Assembly: GCA_021613375.1 (NCBI GenBank)
Contig: CM038720.1
Span: 41,828,949 to 41,892,948, forward strand
Source: Megaleporinus macrocephalus
Taxonomy: Eukaryota > Chordata > Actinopteri > Characiformes > Anostomidae
Direction: 5' to 3'
DNA: 64,000 nucleotides
Positions 10,972 through 22,805 of the stretch are shown here, in pieces. Below the pieces are notes generated by a model that ran no database searches, was not told the origin of the DNA, and worked only from the letters and a program-made list of their open reading frames with translations. Position numbers and translations under genes: made by a program. The stretch's first letter is position 1. Every line of letters starts with the position of its first letter.

Positions 10972-11982
10972 GTGACGTACGAAGCCCACAAGGAGTACCT
11001 GGCTAAGATGTATGAAGAGTACCAGCGTCAGGAAGAGGAGAACATCAAGAAAGGAAAGAAAGGCTCGGTGAGCACCATCTCGGGCCTGTCTGCGCAGCCG
11101 GCCGCCGTCAACGGCAACCTGGAGATCCGCGAGATGGACGACACGTCGCAGACCCAGACGCCTGAGAGCGAGGCTGACTATGGCGAGGGGGGAGACTCGC
11201 GAAACCTGCTGGCTGAGGCCAAGGGCCCCGAAACGGAGCCAGAAAGGACTGGGCCTGGGGTCAGGGTGGAGGTCCACGACCTGCTGGTGGACATCAAGGC
11301 CGAGAAGGTGGAGGCCACAGAGGTGAAGCTGGACGATCTGGACCTGTCCCCGGAGGCGCTGGGCGGCGGAGGTGTCATCGAGAACGGCCCGCTGGTGGAG
11401 GTGGACTCCCTGCTGGACAGTGCCTACTGCGCGGCCGTCCGCAAGCTCAACGGTGGCCTGGGCCCCAAGGAGGAAGAGGAGGTGGGAGTGGTGGGCCTGG
11501 GAGAAGAAGACAGCAACCTAGGCCCCCTGATCACGCTGGCCGACGAGAAGGACAGCGTGCCCAGCAACAACGGCTTCCTCAGCTTCCCCAAAGCCGACGA
11601 GAAGCTCCTGCCTTCGCTGGCCCCGGCGGAGCCGCTCACGCTGACTGGCCGAGATAAGCCGCCCTGCGCCTCCAGCGCCAGCGATGACCTCAGCCTGCTG
11701 GCTCACATGACGTCCTGCGGCGCAGACCTTGGCCCTAGCAATGGGGGCGCTCTGCCAGCCGACGAAGGCTTCAAGCTACAGGACACGCTGGCCGACATCA
11801 GCACCCTGGCCGAGGCCGAGGCCCAGGCTGCGGCGGGGGGCGCTGAGGGATCCGAGACTGGCGCAGGTGACGCTACTGTTTCCAAGAGCGGAGACGCCGT
11901 CAGCACCACCTCCGACACAGAGAGGTCAGACGACGGCAAAGACAAAGAGATGAAGAAGATTCAGACGACGGCCACCACACAG
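10972..11982 (+). CDS. nbea: nbea window exon 2 (AKAP linker)
   Basis: This 1,011-nt exon is the longest in the window and encodes residues 59-395. It starts with the conserved VTYEAHKEYLAKMYEEYQRQ helix and KKGKKGSVSTISGLS. A low-complexity acidic linker follows, with the conserved islands VEVHDLLVDIKAEKVEATEV and KLDDLDLSPEAL, DNGPLITLADEK-like NLGPLITLADEK, and the closing SDTERSDDGK...KIQTTATTQ. In mammalian Nbea this linker carries the high-affinity site for the PKA RII subunit. The helix itself is not proven here. Between the islands the sequence is fish-specific and Ala/Gly-rich. Third positions are strongly GC-rich, unlike the AT-rich introns around it. Phase is 0 at both ends and the donor is CAG|GTGATG. 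Confidence 0.96.
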
Positions 11983-12178
11983 GTGATGATGAATGGACCA
12001 ATAGAAATGCTCCAAATTAACTTAATGACTAACATTGAAAGTAGAGTATGTTGTGGAGATGCTTGTGATGATATGGAGATAATGGGATTTATTTATTATG
12101 ATAATTATAAATATATATAAAGTGAACGAATGAAGAAGTGAGTGAATGTTGGACTGAAGGAATGATGTTCTCCTGCAG
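11983..12178 (+). other. short nbea intron after exon 2
   Basis: This 196-bp intron opens almost at once with the interspersed motif GACCAATAGAAATGCTCC (from about 11996). The same motif recurs at 34569, 35307 and, inverted, at about 48330. Reading through the donor would add 45 codons before a stop at 12118. Confidence 0.85.
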
Positions 12179-12396
12179 GCTCTGCACGGCCGTTCAGCCA
12201 GTCAGATGGAGCGGGACCTGCGGGTGGACCTGGGTTTTAGAGGGATGCCCATGACTGAGGAGCAGCGGCGGCAGTTCAGTCCCGGCCCGCGGACCACCAT
12301 GTTCCGTATCCCAGAATTCAAGTGGTCACCCATGCACCAGCGCCTGCTCACGGACTTGCTCTTCGCCCTGGAGACAGATGTGCATGTGTGGAGGAG
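12179..12396 (+). CDS. nbea: nbea window exon 3
   Basis: Encodes residues 396-467 plus two bases of a split Ser codon. It holds [40 protein letters not shown] and [17 protein letters not shown], a block nearly invariant in neurobeachins as I recall them. The acceptor is CTCCTGCAG and the donor AG|GTGAGT is strong. The role of this block is not defined. It is part of the conserved middle of the scaffold. Confidence 0.96.
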
Positions 12397-12577
12397 GTGA
12401 GTGGTCAGGACGAGGGGCTCTTCAGCTCTGGGCAGTGAAGGTCAGAGATGTACTATAGAAGGGGTAATATAGTGTAATAGGTTACACTGCTGCCCTCCAT
12501 GCTGTAGACTGGGGTTCTGTTCCCCACCTGGGTGACCACCTTACACTATACCAATAAGGGTCCTTGGGTAAGACTCC

Positions 12578-14538
12578 TAACACTATCTTCACCTACCTGT
12601 GTACAGGTAAAGTGTAACACTACCTTCACCTACCTGTGTACAGGTAAACTGTAACACTACCTTCACCTACCTGTGTACAGGTAAAGTGTAACACTACCTT
12701 CACCTACCTGTGTACAGGTAAACTGTAACACTACCTTCACCTACCTGTGTACAGGTAAACTGTAACACTACCTTCACCTACCTGTGTACAGGTAAACTGT
12801 AACACTACCTACACCTACCTGTGTACAGGTAAACTGTAACACTGCCTTCACCTACCTGTGTACAGGTAAACTGTAACACTGCCTTCACCTACCTGTGTAC
12901 AGGTAAACTGTAACGCTGCCTTCACCTACCTGTGTACAGGTAAACTGTAACACTACCTTCACCTACCTGTGTACAGGTAAACTGTAACACTACCTACACC
13001 TACCTGTGTACAGGTAAACTGTAACACTGCCTTCACCTACCTGTGTACAGGTAAACTGTAACGCTGCCTTCACCTACCTGTGTACAGGTAAACTGTAACA
13101 CTGCCTTCACCTACCTGTGTACAGGTAAACTGTAACACTACCTACACCTACCTGTGTACAGGTAAACTGTAACACTGCCTTCACCTACCTGTGTACAGGT
13201 AAACTGTAACACTGCCTTCACCTACCTGTGTACAGGTAAACTGTAACGCTGCCTTCACCTACCTGTGTACAGGTAAACTGTAACACTACATTCACCTACC
13301 TGTGTACAGGTAAACTGTAACGCTGCCTTCACCTACCTGTGTACAGGTAAACTGTAACACTGCCTTCACCTACCTGTGTACAGGTAAACTGTAACACTGC
13401 CTTCTCCTACCTGTGTACAGATAAACTATAACACTACCTTCTCCTACCTGTGTACAGGTAAACTATAACACTACCTTCCCCTACCTGTGTACAGGTAAAC
13501 TGTAACACTACCTTCTCCTACCTGTGTACAGGTAAACTATAACACTACCTTCCCCTACCTGTGTACAGGTAAACTGTAACACTACCTTCACCTACCTGTG
13601 TACAGGTAAACTGTAACACTGCCTTCACCTACCTGTGTACAGGTAAACTGTAACGCTGCCTTCACCTACCTGTGTACAGGTAAACTGTAACGCTGCCTTC
13701 ACCTACCTGTGTACAGGTAAACTGTAACACTGCCTTCTCCTACCTGTGTACAGGTAAACTATAACACTACCTTCTCCTACCTGTGTACAGGTAAACTATA
13801 ACACTACCTTCTCCTACCTGTGTACTGGTAAACCGTAACACTACCTTCTCCTACCTGTGTACAGGTAAACTGTAACACTGCCTTCACCTACCTGTGTACA
13901 GGTCAACTGTAACACTACCTTCTCCTACCTGTGTACAGGTAAACTGTAACACTACCTTCACCTACCTGTGTACAGGTAAACTGTAACACTGCCTTCACCT
14001 ACCTGTGTACAGGTAAACTGTAACGCTGCCTTCACCTACCTGTGTACAGGTAAACTGTAACGCTGCCTTCACCTACCTGTGTACAGGTAAACTGTAACAC
14101 TGCCTTCTCCTACCTGTGTACAGGTAAACTATAACACTACCTTCTCCTACCTGTGTACAGGTAAACTATAACACTACCTTCTCCTACCTGTGTACTGGTA
14201 AACCGTAACACTACCTTTACCTACCTGTGTACAAGTAAACTATAACACTACCTTCTCCTACCTGTGTACAGGAAAACTGTAACACTACCTTCTCCTACCT
14301 GTGTACAGGTAAACTGTAACACTACCTTTACCTACCTGTGTACAGATAAACTGTAACACTACCTTCTCCTACCTGTGTACAGGTAAACTGTAACACTACC
14401 TTCTCCTACCTGTGTACAGGTAAACTGTAACACTACATTCTCCTACCTGTGTACAGATAAACTGTAACACTACATTCTCCTACCTGTGTACAGATAAACT
14501 GTAACACTACCTTCTCCTACCTGTGTACAGGTAAACTC
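12578..14538. repeat. 37-bp minisatellite, about 52 units, with AG|GT motif in each
   Basis: Each unit reads AACACTACCTTCACCTAC then CTGTGTACAGGTAAACTGT. Main variants are TGCC or TACC, and TTCACC, TTCTCC, TTCCCC or TACACC. Every unit contains a pyrimidine-rich run followed by CAG|GTAAAC, so it looks like a splice acceptor abutting a donor. It also carries the small inverted repeat ACCTGT-GT-ACAGGT. Confidence 0.95.
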
Positions 14539-14754
14539 TGTTCCCTCTATTGAGGGAATGCAGATTGTGGAGGGGGGGTGAAGGTCTGGGGGTGGTGTTC
14601 TGGGGTGGGGCTGTTGAGGGAATGCAGAGTGTGTTGGAGGGGTGAAGGTCTGTTATGGGGGTGCATTCAGGGGCGGGGCTATTGAGGGAATGAAGATTGT
14701 GGAGGGGGGGTAAAGGTCTGGGGTGGGTTAAGGTCTGGGGTGGGTTCCCTTCAG

Positions 14755-15060
14755 TTCCAGTGAAGGTGATGTTTACACAATGATATTCTTCCAACCTCAT
14801 GTGTACAAAGCCATGCTCTGAGGAGTTTGGTGTTGAGAAGCTCCGGTGGTCCTGCGAAGAGCCCTGACCTCAACCCCCTCTGGACACAGCTGAGATAAAG
14901 TGTTATGCTGATTGTGAGTGACACACTCAAGCTACAAGTCTTGTAGAAGGTCTTTCCAGAAAATTCCATATTAATGCCCATTGTTTAGAATGGGATGTCC
15001 AACAAGGTCATATAGGGGTGAGAATCAAGCGTCCACATACTTTTGGCCGTGTGGTGTATA
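14755..15060 (+). mobile_element. Tc1/mariner-type 3' fragment
   Basis: The right terminus GTCCACATACTTTTGGCCGT is a typical Tc1-like inverted-repeat end. Upstream, CCTGACCTCAACCCCCTCTGG recalls the transposase PDLNP region. The 5' half is missing and stops break the frame, so this is a deletion derivative. Confidence 0.65.
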
Positions 15061-15439
15061 AGTATAAACCAGTGTGTGTCTGCTCTTCATTGTGTTGCAG
15101 TGACACAAAATAATGACTCCAAAACAAAAGTAATAGTGAAGTTTCTGATCAGACCCTGATCTACGACCTTCGGGGTCCGAAGTAGGAAATTCCGAAGAGG
15201 ACTTGCAGGCGGGTGGGATCAGCTGGAGCAGGTGCAGCTGGGTTTGATGGAGTGTAGGCAGTACAGCTGCAGTAATAGCCTTGTCCTGGAATAGGTCTGG
15301 GACGTGGGTGGGGCTGTTGAGGGCAGGTGCGCTGGAGCCTGTGGTCTTGAGAGTGATGCAGGTTTGTGAAACGATCTGACTTCTAATTGTTGTTGTTCTT
15401 CTCCTCTTTTCTTCTCCTCCGTTCTTCTGTTCTCCACAG

Positions 15440-15593
15440 CCACTCGACTAAATCAGTCATGGACTTCGTGAACAGTAATGAGAACATTATATTTGTGCAC
15501 AACACCATCCACCTCATTTCTCAGATGGTTGATAACATCATCATCGCCTGTGGAGGGATCCTGCCCTTGCTCTCTGCTGCCACCTCACCTTCT
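15440..15593 (+). CDS. nbea: nbea window exon 4
   Basis: Encodes residues 468-519, [40 protein letters not shown] and [11 protein letters not shown], matching the conserved NBEA core. The first base completes the Ser codon begun in exon 3. The acceptor TTCTCCACAG follows a good pyrimidine tract, and the donor TCT|GTAAGT is strong. The exon ends in phase 0, which lets the next microexon be included or skipped without a frameshift. Confidence 0.96.
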
Positions 15594-16130
15594 GTAAGTG
15601 GCACCACAGCACCCCCCGCAGGCCGCGTCACCGTAAGCTCATCTGCTGCAGTGCAGCTGCATGTCTGGGTTTGGTTTTGTAGTAAATGGTCACATATTCT
15701 CTGCATTTATATGATCGTTTCAAATTTTGCATCACTGGATTTAGCGTGAATCGGCTCTGGAGCGTTCCAGCAGTAGCTCCTCCAGAAGACGAGCTCTTCT
15801 ACTGAGCACGTAGTGACTAATTAACATGTTTGAGGTGTCGGGCTGTTCTGTTTCGCATCTTACCTCCTTTCTAACCTCTTTAAAGGCTAAGCACCACTTA
15901 TTGACCCCCCTCGTGATTTCACATTGTTTTAGATACTGAAAATATATAAACATGATTTAAAATGAAATTAATTTGTTTAAAATAGACGATTTTAATTAAA
16001 CTGGTGGAAAAACCTGAGCGAGCTACGGAAACTCCTGAACACTACCATGTGACGTCACTGGTGGACGACAGTGAACAGCGGCGCGGTACAACAGCACTAA
16101 TTTGAATCTGTAAGAGCTGTAATGTAGAAA

Positions 16131-16516
16131 TAGACCACCATATCACTTAGTCCTGATACTTTTAGACCACCATATCACTTAGTCTTGATACTTTTAGACC
16201 ACCATATCACTTAGTCCTGATACTTTTAGACCACCATATCACTTAGTTCTGATACTTTTAGACCACCATATCACTTAGTCCTGATACTTTTAGACCACCA
16301 TATCACTTAGTCCTGATACTTTTAGACCACCATATCACTTAGTCCTGAGACTTTTAGACCACCATATCACTTAGTCCTGATACTTTTAGACCACCATATC
16401 ACTTAGTCCTGAGACTTTTAGACCACCATATCACTTAGTCCTGATACTTTTAGACCACCATATCACTTAGTCCTGATACTTTTAGACCACCATATCACTT
16501 AGTCCTGAGACTTTTA
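16131..16516. repeat. 31-bp minisatellite, about 12 units
   Basis: The unit TTTAGACCACCATATCACTT then AGTCCTGATAC repeats about 12 times. The main variant is GAGAC for GATAC, and there are single changes near 16184 and 16246. Confidence 0.93.
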
Positions 16517-16868
16517 GTCAAACCACACCCTGATCTACAGATGACGGAGTGAGAGGACGGTCCTTTCCGAAAACAACACCACCTTTCTGTCACTGTGTAT
16601 TACCGTGAGTCCATCTTCTAGCGTTGTTGTCCACCATCTACATCACACGCACAACGCCTATAGCAGTTTCCGAACAGTGGGCGGAGCTAAACAGTCTATG
16701 TAAACAATAAAATGTCTTCTGACTTATAATAATCTCAAGTTAGGATCTCAAACTCCGCCGTGTTTGTGTTTGATATTGTTATATGAGCTGGTGCTTAGCC
16801 TTTAATCTGCAGATCTTCTTACTAAACTCTTTATTGAACTAATAAGTTATCTCTTTGTTTTATAATGC

Positions 16869-16946
16869 TTGTTTTCTTTGTGCTTCTTTCTGTTTTCTGT
16901 CCTCTCTCTCGTCTTTTTTGTCTCTCTTTGTCTTTTGCATGTACAG
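16869..16946 (+). promoter_or_regulatory. polypyrimidine tract plus UGC motif of the microexon acceptor
   Basis: A T/C-dominated run of about 65 bases (TTTTCTTTGTGCTTCTTTCT, then CTCTCTCTCGTCTTTTTTG) leads to TTTTGCATGTACAG. A TGC at 16936-16938 sits just upstream of the AG. Neural microexons activated by SRRM4 (nSR100) typically have a UGC close to the 3' splice site, and CU-rich tracts bind PTBP repressors. The layout is seen in the sequence; the regulation is inferred. Confidence 0.6.
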
Positions 16947-16955
16947 AGTTCTAAG
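16947..16955 (+). CDS. nbea: nbea 9-nt microexon (window exon 5)
   Basis: AGTTCTAAG encodes Ser-Ser-Lys (residues 520-522) between ...AATSPS and [10 protein letters not shown]. My memory of mammalian NBEA has SPTGSKTELEN here, so a three-residue Gly-Ser-Lys-like insert is expected and neither neighbouring exon encodes it. The acceptor is GTACAG and the donor AAG|GTTAGT. A stronger donor GTAAGT lies 15 bases on, at 16971, and would give a 24-nt version (16947-16970, SSKVSANP), also in frame. Intron phases on both sides are 0. Confidence 0.82.
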
Positions 16956-17589
16956 GTTAGTGCAAACCCTGTAAGTCCCCCTTTTGTTACTCTTCACTAT
17001 TACCTGCTAACTGTTGGCTGTTTGAGTTCCATTGCTGTAAAACTAACATAAGCAGATTTAAACACTAGGTTTTATTTCATTTAGCTCTGTTCTCTGTTCA
17101 TTGCCTTCTGTGCTGGCTTCTGTATAACTAACACAGTGAACAAAGGTTTTTTTAAAGGTGTTTAAAGGTTTTTTAAAGGTTTTGTGTTCAGTTCTAGCAC
17201 ATCTACATACAAAAGATCAATAATACTTGTTCTCAGTAGGTTATTTAAGGGGATACCTTAAAGAAAAGTATCCATAATTATTTTTCTCTATCCCAAATGC
17301 AGTTGATCAGCCAAGACACAGTTTGGTTGGTGCTGACAGTATGAGGCTAATAGATATCACTGTAATGGAAGTCCACAGCTGTACATATATAACAGTGATA
17401 ATATAACAGAATATAACATGTAGCTGTGTAACATAATATAAGTAATAACAGTCATGCTATAACATAATATAACTTAATATAACAGACATAGCATAACTGT
17501 GTAATATAACATGTAGCTGTGTAACATATAAGCAGTCATACTATACAGTGTAACATAATATAACAGTCATAATATAACTTAACAGTGTA

Positions 17590-20500
17590 ACAATATTATG
17601 GTGATAATATAACAGTCATAATATAAGTCATAATATAACAGTGGTAATATAACATAATATAACAGTCATAATATAACATAATATAACAGTGTAACATAAT
17701 ACAACTGTGTAACATAATATAACAGCCATAATGTAACATAGTATTACAGTGGTAATATAACATAACAGTCATAATATAACAGTGATAACGTAACATAACA
17801 GTGTAACATAATATAACAGTGATAATGTAACATAATATAACAGTGATAACGTAACATAATATAACAGTGATAATGTAACATAATATAACAGTGATAACGT
17901 AACATAATATAACAGTGATAACGTAACATAATATAACAGTCATAATATAACAGTGATAATATAACAGTGATAACGTAACATAATATAACAGTGTAACATA
18001 ATATAACAGTGATAATGTAACATAATATAACAGTGACAATGTAACATAATATAACAGTGTAACATAATATAACAGTGATAACGTAACATAATATAACAGT
18101 GACAATGTAACATAATATAACAGTGTAACATAATATAACAGTGATAACGTAACATAATATAACAGTGACAATGTAACATAATATAACAGTGTAACATAAT
18201 ATAACAGTGATAACGTAACATAATATAACAGTGACAATGTAACATAATATAACAGTGTAACATAATATATCAGTGATAACGTAACATAATATAACAGTGA
18301 CAATGTAACATAATATAACAGTGTAACATAATATAACAGTGATAACGTAACATAATATAACAGTGACAATGTAACATAATATAACAGTGTAACATAATAT
18401 AACAGTGATAACGTAACATAATATAACAGTGATAACGTAACATAATATAACAGTGATAACGTAACATAATATAACAGTGTAACATAATATAACAGTGATA
18501 ATGTAACATAATATAACAGTGTAACATAATATAACAGTGATAACGTAACATAATATAACAGTGATAACGTAACATAATATAACAGTGACAATGTAACATA
18601 ATATAACAGTGTAACATAATATAACAGTGATAACGTAACATAATATAACAGTGACAATGTAACATAATATAACAGTGTAACATAATATAACAGTGATAAT
18701 GTAACATAATATAACAGTGACAATGTAACATAATATAACAGTGTAACATAATATAAAAGTGATAACGTAACATAATATAACAGTGACAATGTAACATAAT
18801 ATAACAGTGTAACATAATATATCAGTGATAATGTAACATAATATAACAGTGACAATGTAACATAATATAACAGTGTAACATAATATAACAGTGATAACGT
18901 AACATAATATAACAGTGACAATGTAACATAATATAACAGTGTAACATAATATAACAGTGATAACGTAACATAATATAACAGTGATAACGTAACATAATAT
19001 AACAGTGACAATGTAACATAATATAACAGTGTAACATAATATAACAGTGATAATGTAACATAATATAACAGTGTAACATAATATAACAGTGATAACGTAA
19101 CATAATATAACAGTGATAACGTAACATAATATAACAGTGACAATGTAACATAATATAACAGTGTAACATAATATAACAGTGATAACGTAACATAATATAA
19201 CAGTGACAATGTAACATAATATAACAGTGTAACATAATATAACAGTGATAACGTAACATAATATAACAGTGATAACGTATCATAATATAACAGTGATAAC
19301 GTAACATAATATAACAGTGTAACATAATATAACAGTCATAATATAAGTCATAATATAACAGTGATAACGTAACATAATATAACAGTGTAACATAATATAA
19401 CAGTGATAACGTAAGATATATAACAGTGATAACGTAAGATAATATAACAGTGATAACGTAACATAATATAACAGGGATAATGTAACATGATATAACAGTG
19501 ATAACGTAAGATAATATAACAGTGATAACGTAAGATAATATAACAGTGATAATGTAACATAATATAACAGTGACAATGTAACATAATATAACAGTGTAAC
19601 ATAATATAACAGTGATAACGTAACATAATATAACAGTGACAATGTAACATAATATAACAGTGTAACATAATATAACAGTGATAACGTAACATAATATAAC
19701 AGTGATAACGTATCATAATATAACAGTGATAACGTAACATAATATAACAGTGTAACATAATATAACAGTCATAATATAAGTCATAATATAACAGTGATAA
19801 CGTAACATAATATAACAGTGTAACATAATATAACAGTGATAACGTAACATAATATAACAGTGATAACATAAGATAATATAACAGTGATAACGTAACATAA
19901 TATAACAGTGTAACATAATATAACAGTCATAATATAACAGTGATAATGTAACATAATATAACAGTGTAACATAATATAACAGTGATAACGTAACATAATA
20001 TAACCGTGATAATGTAACATAATATAACAGTGATAATGTAACATAATATAACAGTGATAATATAACAGTGATAACGTAACATAATATAACAGTGACAACG
20101 TAACATAATATAACAGTGTAACATAATATAACAGTGATAATGTAACATAATATAACAGTGATAATGTAACATAATATAACAGTGTAACAAAATATAACAG
20201 TGATAACGTAACATAATATAACAGTGACAACATAACATAACAGTGTAACATAATATAACAGTGATAATGTAACATAATATAACAGTGTAACATAATATAA
20301 CAGTCATAATATAACAGTGATAACGTAACATAATATAACAGTGTAACATAATATAACAGTCATAACGTAACAGTCATAATATAACAGTGATAACGTAACA
20401 TAATATAACAGTGTAACATAATATAACAGTGATAACATAACATAATATAACAGTGATAACGTAACATAATATAACAGTGTAACATAATATAACAGTGATA

Positions 20501-21070
20501 ACATAACATAATATAACAGTGATAATGTAACATAATATAACAGTAATAATGTAACATAATATAACAGTGTAACATAATATAACAGTCGTAATATAACAGT
20601 GATAACGTAACATAATATAACAGTGATAATGTAATATAATATAACAGTCATAATATAACAGTGATAATGTAACATAATATAACAGTCATAATATAACAGT
20701 GATAACGTAACATAATATAACAGTCATAATATAACAGTCATAATATAACAGTGTTAACGTAACATAATATAACAGTCATAATATAACAGTGTAACATAAT
20801 ATAACAGTGATAACGTAACATAATATAACAGTGTAACATAATATAACAGTGATAACGTAATATAACAATGATAATATAACAGTGTGATATAAGTCATAAT
20901 ATGATATAATATAACTGTATATAATATAACAGTGATAACATAATATAACATAACAGTGGTAAAAGAAGAGTGTAACATCATATAACATTCATAATATAAC
21001 ATAACAGTGGTAAAAGAAGAGTGTAACATCATATAACATTCATAATATAACATAATATAGCAGTCATAAC
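17590..21070. repeat. AT-rich higher-order tandem array, about 3.5 kb
   Basis: The building blocks are 18 bp (TAACATAATATAACAGTG) and 24 bp (that unit preceded by six bases such as ATAACG or ACAATG). The commonest arrangement is 24+24+18, a 66-bp higher-order unit, clearest between about 17990 and 19260. Edges are degenerate and contain CATAATATAA variants. The long minus-strand frames (up to 537 codons of LLYYV-type repeat) are artefacts of a stop-free unit. Confidence 0.95.
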
Positions 21071-21447
21071 ATAACAAATAATAAATGTTAATAAACATGC
21101 GTTCGTACAGTGTTCTTACAGCTAGCTTATGTATGTCTCCAGTTTAGAACCGTGTTTATTCCCCACACAGAGAACCTGCTTAGACTCAGAGTTCCTAATA
21201 TTAGCTCTACAGACTCACAGCTTCATAGCTTCAGCTCAAAACTCTCAAAGTAAACGTCAGATAAACCTGTCTAGGCTGATCAGCTACAAACTATCACTTT
21301 AATTAATAAATCATCTCCTTCCAGCTTCAGCTACTGTTACTCTGCGTCCATTCTCACACGTATCAGCTCATTTCAGACGCACACAGACCTGCGATCAGCC
21401 ATGACACGAGCCGAGTGTTCATACAGAGAGTGTTCACATGTGTTAAG

Positions 21448-21480
<33 letters not shown>

Positions 21481-22643
21481 TTGTCATGAAGAAACAGGGA
21501 GGCTCTTGCTCTCAGAGGGGAGTTAAGAGCAGTGAAGTGAACCCCCTGCCAGGCAGTTCTTCTACAGGGGGAGAGGTGGGTGGAGCCCTGGACTAGGCTC
21601 ACTGCTGTGTATATAGCCCCCCAGTTCACTCCCAGTAGTAGATGAAGAATCTGTCACACCTTCAACAGAACATTCATCACATTCAGCTTCGTGACTGTTT
21701 CTGAGAGATATTGACTTTTTATAACGTGTGCAGTCTGTGGTCAGTCAAATGGACCCTCTTGACCTGATGCCCAGTTTTTCTGGACCCAGATTAAAAGTAA
21801 GCCTGGACTAAATAAGGATTTTAATGGTAGAGTACCACTGTCAGTTTAAGATTTGGCTCATCGGTTGGCTCATGGATGGTGGTGCTTTACCAACATGTAG
21901 TTGATCAGCTGTCTATAATCATACCTGTGCTGGCGGATAACTGATTAGATAATGGAACTCAATGACTTTGGACAGATGTAGAGAGTTGACTGACAATAGG
22001 TTTCTATCACACTCTCTCAGATCGTCTCTGGTTTATGTCGTTTGCAGTCAGTCAATATCAGTTTAACTAAGAACCACAGAGAGCTTTTATCTAGAACCAG
22101 AAGTTTTGGTTCACGAGGAGAAAAAAAAACAAGAAACTGACCAAAAAGCAGCAGCAAAACTGTCTGACCCTTCGTCTGCGGTCAGAACGAGAGACTGAAC
22201 TTCCTGTTCCAGTTTCTTGTAGCTGTAGTTTTAAACCTCTCACCAGTGACCAGTCACATCACCCCCAGACCAACTGTTCACTCTACAATACTCACTCCTA
22301 CCGAGCACACGAGGGAAGTTACTGTAGCTAATGAGTGAAAGAATCCTAGTTAGTCACTGTGATAGAGAAGTTCCCCATAACCAGCTAAAGGTAGTGGTTA
22401 TGGGAACCAGACGTCTGGGGTGTTTCTCTGAGCTGAGAGGGAAATTTTATTGTTTTGCCGATTCCGGTCTAAACTGTTTTATGGAAAGAAGCTGAACTTG
22501 ATGAAGATGAAGTTGGAGAGCACTGTAGTCCTGCCTGAGCACCTGGAGCACTCTCTCTCACCAGGTTTTGACGGAGCAGCGTGTTCCTCACAGCTTCACT
22601 CAGCCTGTTTTTCACTGTTGTGTTTCAAAACTTCCAGTCAGGA

Positions 22644-22705
<62 letters not shown>

Positions 22706-22805
22706 CACTTCTGAATCTGGTCTGGCTGCTTGCTGTCACGTGTGTTTGTCTGCTGTTGAGCTCTAATAGAATCTAAGTTGTATGTATGTTTATGTATTAT
22801 GTAAA

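Larger units (their letters stand above)
12397..15439 (+). other. nbea intron after exon 3
   Basis: A 3.0-kb intron. About 12578-14538 is the 37-bp minisatellite. 14540-14750 is a G-rich imperfect repeat (GAGGGAATGCAGA with GGGGTGAAGGTCTG). 14755-15060 is a Tc1-like MITE fragment. 15100-15439 appears unique and ends in a T/C-rich tract before the acceptor. Confidence 0.8.
15594..16946 (+). other. nbea intron upstream of the microexon
   Basis: This 1.35-kb intron carries a 31-bp minisatellite (16131-16516). It ends with a long U/C-rich stretch (about 16869-16935) and a TGC eight bases before the acceptor AG. The remainder shows nothing recognisable. Confidence 0.8.

Noticed and set aside
12578..14538. 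CRISPR-like array
   Set aside because: The 37-bp units are contiguous tandem copies without unique spacers, in a vertebrate intron.
17596..20675. Many long minus-strand frames rich in Leu, Tyr, His and Cys
   Set aside because: They follow the AT-rich higher-order array unit by unit and end where the array changes phase.
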